Shown piece after piece: positions 8,365 through 16,480 of a stretch of DNA of 64,000 nt. The stretch is from Microbacterium gorillae (GTDB lineage: Bacteria; Actinomycetota; Actinomycetes; Actinomycetales; Microbacteriaceae), in assembly GCF_000826185.2 (NCBI RefSeq), contig NZ_LN648875.1:1050356-1114355 (forward strand), given 5' to 3'. The translations under genes were made by a program, and so were the position numbers. How positions within the stretch are numbered: position 1 is the first letter of the stretch; each line of letters opens with the position of its first letter. The notes beneath the pieces are model-generated. The model worked only from the letters and a program-made list of their open reading frames with translations, searched no databases and was not told the origin of the DNA.

Positions 8365-9576
8365 ATGGACACCGACCTCCCCACCACATGCGTCATCGTC
8401 GGCGGCGGCCCCGCCGGGATGATCGCGGGTCTGCTGCTCGCCCGCGCGGGGATCGAGGTCGTGGTTCTGGAGAAGCACAGAGATTTTCTCCGTGACTTCC
8501 GCGGCGACACCATCCATCCGGCAACCCAGGACCTCCTGGCCGAGATGGGGCTCCTCGACGATTTCCTCGCTCTGCCGCACGCGGACATGCCACGGGTTCG
8601 GATGAGCTGGTGGGGACAGGACCTGACGCTCGCCGACTTCACCCACCTGCGCACGCGCCGGAAAGTGATGACCTTCATGCCGCAGGGGGACTTTCTCGAC
8701 CTGCTCGCCGATGCGGGGGCGCGGGAACCGCAGTTCCGGCTGATCCGGCGAGCGGAGGTCGTCGGGTTGATCCAGGAGGACGGTCGCGTCGCGGGCGTGC
8801 GCGCCTCGACGCCGACGGGTGAGCTGTCCGTTCGGGCGCGCCTCGTGATCGCGGCGGACGGTCGCGACTCAGCGGTCCGCGATGCCACGGGTCTGATTCC
8901 TGTCGGCGGGGCCGCTGCGATGGACGTCCTGTGGTTCCGCCGTCTCTTTTACACATCTCCGAGCCCCCCGGACCGGCAGAAATCTCGTTCGCTGCCGTTC
9001 TTCAGCGTCGGCGAGGGACTCGTCATCGCCATCGACCGGAACGAGTTCCTGCAGATCGCGCACGTCATCCCGGCCGGCAGTTGGCGCGGGGAGACCCGCG
9101 ACCTCGCGGCGATGCGCACGCGCGTCGCCGCGATCGCGCCGTCCCTGACACCGGCCGTCGGTGCGCTGGAGGTCGGGGACATGCGGCTTCTGCGAGTGCG
9201 CATCCAGCGGCTGCGGCGGTGGTTCGTCCCGGGCCTGCTGTGCATCGGGGACGCCGCGCACGCGATGTCCCCGGCCGGCGGCGTGGGGATCAATCTGGCG
9301 ATCCAGGATGCGGTCGCGGCCGTCCGCCTGCTCGCGCCGGCGCTGCGACGCGGTACCCCCTCCGTCGCCGACCTGCGCCGGGTCCAGCAGCGCCGGATGT
9401 TCCCGACGCGCGTCATCCAAGGGACGCAGCGGGCGATGCAGCGCTTCCTCCTCACCTCCCCGCGCCCACGGCGGATGCCGCTCACCCTGCGGATGCTCGC
9501 ACGGTTCCCGGTCCTGACGCGGCTCACCGGCCGTCTGATCGGCGTCGGCCCGCGCCCGGAGCACCTGGACGGCTGA
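8365..9576 (+). CDS. FAD-dependent oxidoreductase (PHBH-fold group A monooxygenase)
   Basis: 403 residues. FAD motif CVIVGGGPAGMIAGLLLARAG (residues ~7-27), the DG motif in RLVIAADGRDSAVRDATG (~165-182) and GD in LLCIGDAAHAMSPAGGVGINLAIQDA (~290-315). The start chosen is ATG 8365, eight codons before the first beta strand; an upstream ATG at 8326 would add 13 residues. Residues ~193-210 (RRLFYTSPSPPDRQKSRS) do not look like the family and are encoded by a stretch nearly identical to a sequencing adapter (see 8942-8966), so the protein sequence there may be wrong. Substrate unknown; relatives hydroxylate aromatics or remove methoxy groups. Confidence 0.82.
   Translation: MDTDLPTTCVIVGGGPAGMIAGLLLARAGIEVVVLEKHRDFLRDFRGDTIHPATQDLLAEMGLLDDFLALPHADMPRVRMSWWGQDLTLADFTHLRTRRKVMTFMPQGDFLDLLADAGAREPQFRLIRRAEVVGLIQEDGRVAGVRASTPTGELSVRARLVIAADGRDSAVRDATGLIPVGGAAAMDVLWFRRLFYTSPSPPDRQKSRSLPFFSVGEGLVIAIDRNEFLQIAHVIPAGSWRGETRDLAAMRTRVAAIAPSLTPAVGALEVGDMRLLRVRIQRLRRWFVPGLLCIGDAAHAMSPAGGVGINLAIQDAVAAVRLLAPALRRGTPSVADLRRVQQRRMFPTRVIQGTQRAMQRFLLTSPRPRRMPLTLRMLARFPVLTRLTGRLIGVGPRPEHLDG
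8942..8966 (+). other. Stretch 24/25 identical to the Nextera transposase adapter
   Basis: GTCTCTTTTACACATCT followed by CCGAGCCC matches the synthetic Tn5 mosaic end plus the i7 read-2 adapter (GTCTCTTATACACATCT then CCGAGCCC), with one A-to-T difference. Fifteen bases beyond the 25-mer (8982-8988) ATCTCGT also occurs, the first bases of the P7 flank that follow an 8-nt index. It lies inside the monooxygenase gene and keeps its frame. Probably adapter sequence folded into the consensus, not biology. Confidence 0.6.
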
Positions 9577-9645
9577 GTCGCGCGGTTCAGCGATGCGTGC
9601 CCACCGGTGTCCCACTCCGGGAAGCGACATGATGGACTGAGCCTC

Positions 9646-9825
9646 ATGACGAACGCACAACCCCCCCTCGTCCGCCCTCTCGCCGGTCGCTGGATCGCCG
9701 GTGTCTGTCAGGCGGTCGCGAATCGCCTGGGCGTGAGCGTCGCGCTCGTTCGGATCCTGACCGTCCTGCTGGGCGTGCCCCTGGTCGCATACGTCGTCGC
9801 CTGGGTCCTGATCCCCAGCGAGTGA
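9646..9825 (+). CDS. PspC domain membrane protein
   Basis: 59 residues. PLAGRWIAGVCQAVANRLGVSVALVRILTVLLGVPLVAYVVAWVLIPSE is a complete PspC domain: the GVCxGxA-like segment, then VxLVRxLxV and one long hydrophobic helix ending in VLIP. Such small proteins sit in the inner membrane and often respond to envelope stress. ATG 9646 is chosen; an in-frame upstream start at 9607 would add 13 poorly conserved residues. Converges with the IclR gene 15 nt away. Confidence 0.85.
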   Translation: MTNAQPPLVRPLAGRWIAGVCQAVANRLGVSVALVRILTVLLGVPLVAYVVAWVLIPSE

Positions 9826-9840
9826 TCGCACGCCCCTCGT

Positions 9841-10617
9841 TCAGACGCCGGAGGCGACGAGTTCAGCGTCGATGGCGGCCGCGGTGATGCGAAGTTCGGG
9901 CAGCAGCCGTTCGCGGGCCTCGGCCTGGGTACCGCGCGCGGTGCTCATCGACACGTTCAGCGCTGCAACGGTGCCCGCGCGTCCGTGCAGCGGCACCGCG
10001 AACGAACGCACGCCCTCCTCGAGCTCACCTTCCACTTCGGCGAAGCCGTTGGTGCGCGTCTCCGCCAGGATCCGGACGAGATCGCCCGGATCGACGGTCG
10101 TGAGATCGGTCAACGGGGCAGCCGGGGTCGCACGGAGCACCGACTGTGCCTCGTCGGGGCTCAGTGCGGCCAGCAGCACGCGGCCCATGCTGGTCGCGTA
10201 AGCGGGCAACCGGGTGCCGATCGTGATGTGCACGCTCATGATCCGACGCGCCGCCGCGCGGGCGACGTAAACGATGTCCGCGCCGTCCAGCACCGCAACG
10301 GACGCCGACTCCCCCACGCGGTGGGAGAGGTCGTCGAGGTGCGGTTGCACGATCTCCGGCAGCGAGAGTCCGGACAGGTAGCCGTTGCCGAACTCCAGCA
10401 CGCGCGGGGTGAGCTGGAATCGGCCGTTCGCGTCCGCCCGCACGTAGCCCAGCTCGGCGAGGGTCCGCAGGAACCGGGCGGCGGCCGCGCGCGGGATCTC
10501 GGCCCGGCGGGCGACGTCGGCTGCCGAGAGCGCTTCCGGTCCGTCGAAGGCCCGCAGCACGGCGAGGCCGCGCACCAGGGACTGGACGGTGCCGCCCGCG
10601 GATTCGTTCTCGCTCAT
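9841..10617 (-). CDS. IclR family regulator of the beta-ketoadipate genes (PcaR/PobR type)
   Basis: 258 residues. N-terminal winged helix: SLVRGLAVLRAFDGPEALSAADVARRAEIPRAAAARFLRTLAELGYV (residues ~13-60). C-terminal IclR effector domain: YVARAAARRIMSVHITIGTRLPAYATSMGRVLLAAL and GVRSFAVPLHGRAGTVAALNVS. The PcaR/PcaU/PobR branch binds beta-ketoadipate or protocatechuate-type effectors. It lies 23 nt after pcaF on the same strand and likely ends the pcaIJF-R transcript. Predicted to act at the repeats near 13204-13237. Confidence 0.85.
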   Translation of the reverse strand: MSENESAGGTVQSLVRGLAVLRAFDGPEALSAADVARRAEIPRAAAARFLRTLAELGYVRADANGRFQLTPRVLEFGNGYLSGLSLPEIVQPHLDDLSHRVGESASVAVLDGADIVYVARAAARRIMSVHITIGTRLPAYATSMGRVLLAALSPDEAQSVLRATPAAPLTDLTTVDPGDLVRILAETRTNGFAEVEGELEEGVRSFAVPLHGRAGTVAALNVSMSTARGTQAEARERLLPELRITAAAIDAELVASGV

Positions 10618-10640
10618 CCGAAAACCCTATCGACGCGCGC

Positions 10641-11807
10641 TCACCGCTCCAGCACGAGCGCGAGCCCCTGGCCCACGCCGATGCAGATCGCGACGACCGC
10701 GACGCCGCCACCGCGGCGGCGCAGCTCGTGAGCCGCGTGACCGATGATGCGGCCGCCGGACGCGCCGAGCGGGTGTCCGATGGCGATCGCACCGCCATGG
10801 ATGTTCATGATCTCCGGGTCCACGTCCCAGCCACGCACGCACGCGAGCGCCTGCGACGCGAACGCCTCGTTCAGCTCGATGAGGTCGACGTCGGCCCAGG
10901 TCCGTCCGGCACGAGCGAGGGCCTTGTTGGCGGCCTCGATCGGCGCGATCGGAAAGTCGTCCGGGTCGACGCCGTGCGCGCCGCGGCCGGTGATGCGCGC
11001 GAGCGGCTCACCCTCCAGCACGCCTTCGGCGGCGAGCAGCACGGCGGACGCACCGTCGTTGATCGAGGACGAGTTGCCCGCGGTCACGGTGCCGTCGGCG
11101 GCGAACAGCGATCGCAGGGTCGCCAGTTTCTCCATCGAGGAGTCCGGACGGATGCCCTCGTCACGATCCAGCGGAGCGTTCGGGACCTGCACGGTCTCCT
11201 CCGCGTAGACGCCGTCCGCCCACGCCTGCGCGGCGAGGCGGTGCGACCGCACGGCGAACGCGTCCTGATCGTCGCGGGTGATGCCGTTCACGCGTGCGGT
11301 CTTCTCGGCGGCCTCACCGTTGGAGACCGTCCAGGGACCGGGGAGGGCGGGGTTGGTCATCCGCCAGCCGATCGAGGTGTTCCACATCGTCTGGTTGCCG
11401 GTGGCCGGCCATGGCTTCGGCGACTTCTCCACGACGAACGGTGCCCGACTCATCGACTCGACGCCACCGGCGAGGATGATCTCCGCGTCGCCGGACTCGA
11501 TCGCGCGAGCGCCCTGGATCACGGATTCGACGCTGGACGCGCACAGGCGGTTCACCGTGACTCCGGGGACCGAGGTGGGGAAACCGGCCAGCAGCGCGCC
11601 CATGCGCGCGACGTTGCGGTTGTCTTCGCCGGCCTGATTCGCGTCGCCGAAGATGACATCCGCGATGCGGGCCGGGTCGACCCCGGTGCGTTCGATCGTG
11701 GCGCGCATCACGACGGCGGCGAGATCGTCCGGCCGGACACCGGAGAGCGCGCCGCCGGCGCGACCGAACGGGGTGCGGACGGCGTCGTGGATGTGGGTGG
11801 TGGGCAT
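10641..11807 (-). CDS. pcaF: Beta-ketoadipyl-CoA thiolase / acetyl-CoA acetyltransferase
   Basis: 388 residues. The acyl-accepting Cys is near residue 89 (VTVNRLCASSVESVIQGA), with GHPLGASGGRI (catalytic His) and AICIGVGQGLALVLER (second Cys) at the C-terminus. The family cleaves beta-ketoadipyl-CoA to succinyl-CoA and acetyl-CoA. It starts 1 nt after the pcaJ stop, so translation is probably coupled. The context with 3-oxoacid CoA-transferase and an IclR regulator favours pcaF over a general thiolase. It could also serve the phenylacetate pathway, whose cluster here lacks a thiolase. Confidence 0.9.
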   Translation of the reverse strand: MPTTHIHDAVRTPFGRAGGALSGVRPDDLAAVVMRATIERTGVDPARIADVIFGDANQAGEDNRNVARMGALLAGFPTSVPGVTVNRLCASSVESVIQGARAIESGDAEIILAGGVESMSRAPFVVEKSPKPWPATGNQTMWNTSIGWRMTNPALPGPWTVSNGEAAEKTARVNGITRDDQDAFAVRSHRLAAQAWADGVYAEETVQVPNAPLDRDEGIRPDSSMEKLATLRSLFAADGTVTAGNSSSINDGASAVLLAAEGVLEGEPLARITGRGAHGVDPDDFPIAPIEAANKALARAGRTWADVDLIELNEAFASQALACVRGWDVDPEIMNIHGGAIAIGHPLGASGGRIIGHAAHELRRRGGGVAVVAICIGVGQGLALVLER

Positions 11808-11808
11808 G

Positions 11809-12450
11809 TCACTCTCCTCCGAGATCGAGGCCGGTGAGCTCGGCGAGCGAGGCCACCGTGTTGTCGCCGAACGCCTCACGCACGCGGAATCCGTCCGGAG
11901 TCACGTCGAACACGGCGTGGTCAGTGTAGACGCGGGACACGCAGCCCACACCGGTCAGCGGGGAGGTGCATCGGGCGACGAGCTTGGACGCACCGTCCCG
12001 GGTCAGGAGGTCCGTCATCACGTAGACGTCCTTCGCACCGATCGCGAGGTCCATCGCGCCGCCGATCGCGGGGATCGCGCCCTCCGCTCCGGTGGACCAG
12101 TTCGCGAGGTCGCCGTTCTCGGCGACCTGGAAGGCCCCCAGGACGCAGACGTCCAGGTGTCCGCCGCGCATCATCGCGAAGGAGTCGGCGTGGTGGAAGT
12201 ACGCCGCGCCGGCGCGAGCGGTGACGGCCTGCTTCCCGGCGTTGATCAGGTCCGGATCGACCTGGTCCGCGGCGGGAGCACCCCCCATGCCGAGCATGCC
12301 GTTCTCGGTGTGCAGGATGATCTCGGCCTCGGCCGGAATCGCGTCCGCGACGAGCGTCGGGGCACCGATGCCGAGGTTGACGATCGAGCCCTCCGGGATG
12401 TCCGCGGCGATGCGGGCGGCGAGGTCCTGGCGACTGATGCGCGTGCTCAT
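11809..12450 (-). CDS. pcaJ: 3-oxoadipate CoA-transferase subunit B
   Basis: 213 residues. The catalytic Glu lies in ILHTENGMLGMGG (about residues 50-62), and the family also shows GSIVNLGIGAPTLVADAIP and VITDLLTR-like strands. With subunit A it moves CoA from succinyl-CoA to beta-ketoadipate. The start overlaps the pcaI stop as ATGA; the stop is 1 nt from pcaF. Length is typical for the bacterial beta subunit. Confidence 0.92.
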   Translation of the reverse strand: MSTRISRQDLAARIAADIPEGSIVNLGIGAPTLVADAIPAEAEIILHTENGMLGMGGAPAADQVDPDLINAGKQAVTARAGAAYFHHADSFAMMRGGHLDVCVLGAFQVAENGDLANWSTGAEGAIPAIGGAMDLAIGAKDVYVMTDLLTRDGASKLVARCTSPLTGVGCVSRVYTDHAVFDVTPDGFRVREAFGDNTVASLAELTGLDLGGE

Positions 12451-13190
12451 GCGTTCTCCTCCGTCGCGAGCGGGCGGCCCTCAAGGTCGACGCCGCCGAT
12501 GAATGCGCCGTCCTGCAGCCAGGCGCGCTCGCCGACCGCGACGACGCGGTCCACGAACAGTCCGGGGGTGACGACGGACTCCGGGTCGATGTCGCCGAGC
12601 GGGACGATCTCGTCCACCTGGGCGATCGTGCTCGTCGCGGCGGCGGCCATGATGGGGCCGAAATTGCGGGCGGTCTCGCGGTAGACGAGGTTGCCCCAGC
12701 GGTCGCCGCGAAGCGCGCTGATCAGCGCGACGTCGGCGTGGATCGGGTATTCGAGCAGATAGCGGCGTCCGTCGATGACGCGTTCTTCCTTGCCCTCGGC
12801 GAGTTCTGTTCCGACGGCGGTGGGCGAGTAGAAGCCGCCGATCCCGGCGCCGGCGGCGCGAATGCGCTCGGCGAGGTTGCCCTGCGGGACGAGCTCGAGC
12901 TCGATGCGTCCGGAGCGGTAGAGGTCATCGAACACCCACGAGTCGCTCTGGCGGGGGAAGGAGCAGATGATCTTGCGCACGCGTCCGGTGGAGAGGAGTC
13001 GGGCGAGGCCGACGTCGCCGTTGCCTGCGTTGTTGTTCACGATCGTGAGGTCGCTCGCGCCGTGGTCGATCAGGGCGTCGATCAGCTCCACGGGCTGACC
13101 GGCCCGGCCGAATCCGCCGATCATCACGGTCGAGCCGTCCGCGATCCCCGCGACGGCGGCCGCGGTGTCCGCGATGGTCTTGTCGATCAT
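12447..13190 (-). CDS. pcaI: 3-oxoadipate CoA-transferase subunit A
   Basis: 247 residues. VMIGGFGRAGQPVELIDALIDHGASDLTIVNNNAGNGDVGLARLL (residues ~22-66) is the CoA-transferase alpha signature, and GGFYSPTAVGTELAEGKE (~116-133) is typical of the family. ATG 13190 is chosen over GTG 13193 because AAGGAGG then lies five bases upstream. First gene of the pcaIJF operon; the promoter region contains repeats suited to the IclR regulator. Confidence 0.92.
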   Translation of the reverse strand: MIDKTIADTAAAVAGIADGSTVMIGGFGRAGQPVELIDALIDHGASDLTIVNNNAGNGDVGLARLLSTGRVRKIICSFPRQSDSWVFDDLYRSGRIELELVPQGNLAERIRAAGAGIGGFYSPTAVGTELAEGKEERVIDGRRYLLEYPIHADVALISALRGDRWGNLVYRETARNFGPIMAAAATSTIAQVDEIVPLGDIDPESVVTPGLFVDRVVAVGERAWLQDGAFIGGVDLEGRPLATEENA

Positions 13191-13203
13191 CACGCCTCCT
13201 TGC

Positions 13204-13237
13204 GTTCGCTCTGCGAACTCTCGTTCGCTGTGCGTTC
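13204..13237. promoter_or_regulatory. Candidate IclR (PcaR-type) binding repeats upstream of pcaI
   Basis: GTTCGCTCTGCGAAC (13204-13218) is a perfect 6-bp inverted repeat around 3 nt. GTTCGCTGTGCGTTC (13223-13237) is an imperfect second copy five bases further on. The spacing and the GTTCG...C pattern resemble boxes of PcaR/PcaU/PobR regulators. Site one lies only 14 nt upstream of the pcaI ATG, so binding would block transcription or initiation. Confidence 0.5.
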
Positions 13238-13325
13238 ATTGTCACACAGAGGCCGCACGGGGATCAAGCCCCTTCCGGGACAGGGCGCGACGGGGCGGGT
13301 GGCCGGAGCGGCGTACGGTGGAGAG

Positions 13326-14114
13326 ATGGACCAGAAGCCCGCGGGCGCGAACGCGAAACACCGCGGACTCAAGCTCACCGGGGCGTTCGCGCTGGCGGCC
13401 GTGTTCCTGGTCGTCGTGGGTTTCACAGCGTGGGCGACCATCGGCGTGTACCAGCCGGACGACGACGCGATCGCGGCCGTGCGCGCCGACGATCGCGTCT
13501 CACTGACGGAAGTGGATGGCAGTTGGGTTCTCTCTCCGACGGGTGAGTCGAACGGCATGGGCGTCGTGATGCTGCCCGGCGCGAAGGTCGATCCGCTCGC
13601 ATACGCACCGACGTTCGTCGATGTCGCTGCGTCCGGGACCACCGTCGTGATCCCGCACCTGGCGTTCAACCTGGCGTTCCTTGATGTGCGCGGGGTGTCG
13701 GACTTCGCCGCGGTCGCGCCGGACGCCTTCCACTGGGCGGTCGCCGGACACTCGCTCGGCGGCGTGCGTGCATGCATGCTCGCGAACGAGGCGACACCGT
13801 TGGTGCTGCTCGGGAGCTATTGCGCGACCGACCTGTCCGGGAGCGATGTGGCAGTGTTGAGTTTGGCGGGGTCGAAGGACGGGCTGTCCACGCCGGCGAA
13901 GGTCTCGGAGGCTCGGGCGCTGCTGCCGAGCGATGCCGAGATGGTGGTGATCGACGGGGCGAACCATACCTCGTTCGGCGCATATGGACCGCAGAGCGGG
14001 GACGGGGTCGCGACGATTCCGGTGGCCGAGGTGCACGCGGATGTGGCTGCCGACATTCGTGAGTTCCTGGGGCGGATCGAGTGGCCCCGCGATACGTCAT
14101 GGGAGCGGCAATAG
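13326..14114 (+). CDS. Membrane-anchored alpha/beta hydrolase family protein
   Basis: 262 residues. One N-terminal hydrophobic helix (LTGAFALAAVFLVVVGFTAW, residues ~16-35) anchors it or acts as an uncleaved signal, leaving the domain outside the cytoplasm. The nucleophile elbow is WAVAGHSLGGVRACMLA (~138-154). The acid is likely the Asp of LSLAGSKDGLSTP and the His lies in VVIDGANHTSFGAYG. This pattern fits the small dienelactone-hydrolase-like group of actinobacterial alpha/beta hydrolases. Substrate unknown. Divergent from pcaI. Confidence 0.78.
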   Translation: MDQKPAGANAKHRGLKLTGAFALAAVFLVVVGFTAWATIGVYQPDDDAIAAVRADDRVSLTEVDGSWVLSPTGESNGMGVVMLPGAKVDPLAYAPTFVDVAASGTTVVIPHLAFNLAFLDVRGVSDFAAVAPDAFHWAVAGHSLGGVRACMLANEATPLVLLGSYCATDLSGSDVAVLSLAGSKDGLSTPAKVSEARALLPSDAEMVVIDGANHTSFGAYGPQSGDGVATIPVAEVHADVAADIREFLGRIEWPRDTSWERQ

Positions 14115-14225
14115 TTTCGTGGATTTGTTCCCCTTGATCCTTCGACGATGGCTTGCATGGCGGCGGCACGGGGCATAGGACTGGAGCATACGTAAGTCGC
14201 ACTGAGTTTCGTAGATTTGTTCCCC
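14113..14225 (+). repeat. Direct repeat pair upstream of the HNH gene
   Basis: AGTTTCGTGGATTTGTTCCCC at 14113-14133 and AGTTTCGTAGATTTGTTCCCC at 14205-14225: 21 nt with one difference, 92 nt apart. The first overlaps the end of the hydrolase gene and the second ends 20 nt before the HNH start. The 71 nt between them are not similar to each other and hold no gene. Confidence 0.65.
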
Positions 14226-14245
14226 ATCGGTGGAAGAATGAGGGC

Positions 14246-15550
14246 ATGTCGAACGAGACGAACCCCTTCGGCCACCTGCCTGGCCCCCGTGGATCGGACG
14301 CGCGGATGCGTTGGCTGGTCGAGGACACGGTGAGCATCGACGCGGAGATCGCGCGATTGCAGGGGCGTCGTGCCGTGAACTTCGCCGCGGTGCTGGATGT
14401 CGCGGAGTGCCGGGCGGAGGGTCTTTCGGCACGCGGTCGCGACCATGAGCTCGCCGTCCGCGAGGTCAGCGCTGAACTGGGCGCGGCCCTGCGGATCAGC
14501 GATCGCGTCATCCAGGGCCAGCTCTCCGATGCCTTCACGCTGGTCCACACGTTCCCCCGCACCCACGCGGCCCTCTCCGCCGGCCGCATCTCCCTGGCGC
14601 ACGCGCGCGTGATCGTGGACGAGGGGAGCCCCATCGAGGACGCTGAACGGAAGGCCGAGTTCGAAGCCGGGGCTGTGGTGGTCGCGGAGGAGGAGTCGGC
14701 CTCCCGCTTGCGGCACAGGATCACGATGGACGCAGAGGCCGCCCGGACCGACACGATCGACGAACGCCATCGCGCGGCTCGGGCCGAGCGATGCGTCGAC
14801 GTGCGCGACGACAGGGACGGGATGAGCGAACTGCACGCCTACCTGCCCACCGTGCTCGCGCACGGCATCGCGGATCGGTTGAACCAGTGCGCGCGGAGCA
14901 TCAAGAACCACCGTGAAGCGGACAGCGGCGACGAGCCGCGACCGGACGACCGGACGCTGGCGCAGATCACGGCGGACGTGTTCGCCGATCTGCTGCTCGC
15001 GGCCGAGCCGACCACCGCCGGCGGGAGTCTGAAGAACGTCCGTGAACACGTCCAGGTGAACATCCCGGCGGATGTCCTCACGGGCGCCTCCACGACGGGG
15101 GCCGAGTTGGTCGGACACGGTCCGATCGACTCCGACACGGCACGCACCCTCGCCGCCGTCGCGCCGGGTTGGGACCGGCTGTTCACGCACCCGGTCACCC
15201 GCACCGTCCTCAGCGTGGATCGCTACCAGCCCTCACAGGGCCAGCGACGGATCCTGCGGGTTCGCGACGAGCACTGCCGGTTCCCGGGCTGTCGGTACCC
15301 GGCCTACCGGTCCGACGCCGACCACACGATCGATGCGGCGCTCGGTGGACCGACGGCGATCAGCAACCTCGGCCACTTCTGCCGCCGACACCACACGCTG
15401 AAGCATCACACCCGATGGCGAGCCGACAACCTCCCCGGCGGCATCATCGAGTGGACCAGTCCGCTCGGCGTGCACTACACGGACCGGCCGCCGCGAACCG
15501 TCGTGTTCGCCGGCGCCGATGACGGCGCGGAAGACATCCCGCCATTCTGA
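14246..15550 (+). CDS. DUF222 / HNH endonuclease signature protein (13E12-repeat family)
   Basis: 434 residues. N-terminal DUF222 helical region (VEDTVSIDAEIARLQGRRAVNFAAVLDVAE..., residues ~20-330). C-terminal HNH: RDEHCRFPGCRYPAYRSDADHTIDAALGGPTAISNLGHFCRRHHTLKHHTRWR (~345-395), with paired Cys zinc ligands and the DADH/N/H catalytic triad intact. These proteins are multicopy in actinobacterial genomes and their role is unsettled. ATG 14246 is preferred; the frame is open to 14153. The 21-nt direct repeat just upstream is worth linking to this multicopy family. Confidence 0.88.
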   Translation: MSNETNPFGHLPGPRGSDARMRWLVEDTVSIDAEIARLQGRRAVNFAAVLDVAECRAEGLSARGRDHELAVREVSAELGAALRISDRVIQGQLSDAFTLVHTFPRTHAALSAGRISLAHARVIVDEGSPIEDAERKAEFEAGAVVVAEEESASRLRHRITMDAEAARTDTIDERHRAARAERCVDVRDDRDGMSELHAYLPTVLAHGIADRLNQCARSIKNHREADSGDEPRPDDRTLAQITADVFADLLLAAEPTTAGGSLKNVREHVQVNIPADVLTGASTTGAELVGHGPIDSDTARTLAAVAPGWDRLFTHPVTRTVLSVDRYQPSQGQRRILRVRDEHCRFPGCRYPAYRSDADHTIDAALGGPTAISNLGHFCRRHHTLKHHTRWRADNLPGGIIEWTSPLGVHYTDRPPRTVVFAGADDGAEDIPPF

Positions 15551-15616
15551 CCGGCGCGCAGGTCGCCGAGCTGCACCGAACGCCAAGCGTCATGGAGCGC
15601 CGACGCGCGCGTGCCG

Positions 15617-16408
15617 TCAGTTCGCCGTGGGCGCCGTGATCGTGATGGGAACCCCGAGGTCGAAGAACGTCTGTGATTGCGTGACCGTCGAACCGAACGC
15701 GGAGACCGTAGCCTGCACGCCGACCGGAACCCAGTCCTCGCCGTACCGCAGCACCATTTCGTCGACCGGCACCTCGTTCCAGGTGAACGCTCCATCGCTG
15801 ACGATCTCGTACGCGTCGACCGTCGTGCCGCCCGGCAGCGTGATCGGCTTGCGCTCCGCGGCGACCGACCAGCCGGGCTGGGCACGGACGAAATCGGCCG
15901 TCTGGCGTACATCGGAGAAGTGGGCGTACAGCGCCGCCACGGCCCCAACCATCCGGACCTGGGGGTCACTCGATTCCGGGTCACCCTCGACGAAACCGGA
16001 GCCGGTGTCCATCCACATCTTCCCGCCCACGTAGACGACGCGGGCCTCACCGCTCGGCCCCGTCACCGTCCCCTGGAACGCGTAGTCCGGGGCGTAGGTG
16101 AAATCGACGGTCCCGCTCAGGTCGTCGTCCAACATCATCCGCCCGGAGCCGTAGGACGATAGCGCCACCGCCACGCACTCCCCCAGCGTCGCACCGGCGA
16201 AATGCGCTCCCGGAGCCAGGTCGAGCGACGCGCACTGCGCCGGCACCGTGCGTCCCTCCGCGACAGGTTCCTCGGTCGGCGTCGCGGACGGCGCCTCCGT
16301 CGGGGCTGCGGCGGACTCCGTCGGCTCCGCGGACGGAGCGGTGCACCCGGTGAGGGTGAGCACCGCCAGCCCGATGAGCACCGGAAGGGTGCGTGTGAAC
16401 CGGGCCAT
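15617..16408 (-). CDS. Secreted lipoprotein, LppX/LprG-like fold possible
   Basis: 263 residues from ATG 16408. A lipoprotein signal is clear: MARFTRTLPVLIGLAVLTLTGCTAPS, with a lipobox (LTGC) and lipidated Cys near residue 22, then a Ser/Thr/Pro/Glu-rich linker (to ~50) and a mostly beta domain (GTVDFTYAPDYAFQGTVTGPSGEARVVYVGGKMWMDTG). The pattern of a surface-bound beta domain with 'GGKMWMDTGSGF' is common in actinobacterial lipoproteins. Function not assignable. Monocistronic; converges with the HNH gene. Confidence 0.75.
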   Translation of the reverse strand: MARFTRTLPVLIGLAVLTLTGCTAPSAEPTESAAAPTEAPSATPTEEPVAEGRTVPAQCASLDLAPGAHFAGATLGECVAVALSSYGSGRMMLDDDLSGTVDFTYAPDYAFQGTVTGPSGEARVVYVGGKMWMDTGSGFVEGDPESSDPQVRMVGAVAALYAHFSDVRQTADFVRAQPGWSVAAERKPITLPGGTTVDAYEIVSDGAFTWNEVPVDEMVLRYGEDWVPVGVQATVSAFGSTVTQSQTFFDLGVPITITAPTAN

Positions 16409-16480
16409 GACGTGCCCCTCTCCCGGGATCCCCCGCGTCGACTCTCGCCTCATCTTATGAGGGCGAAACCGCCCCCATGA

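Noticed and set aside
8942..8966. A natural Tn5/IS50 end
   Set aside because: The matched sequence is the synthetic mosaic end joined to an adapter. Natural IS50 ends differ, and there is no transposase gene or target duplication.
10025..10798. A second regulator-like frame antisense/offset to the IclR gene
   Set aside because: It is a shifted reading of the IclR gene with no HTH pattern or ribosome site.
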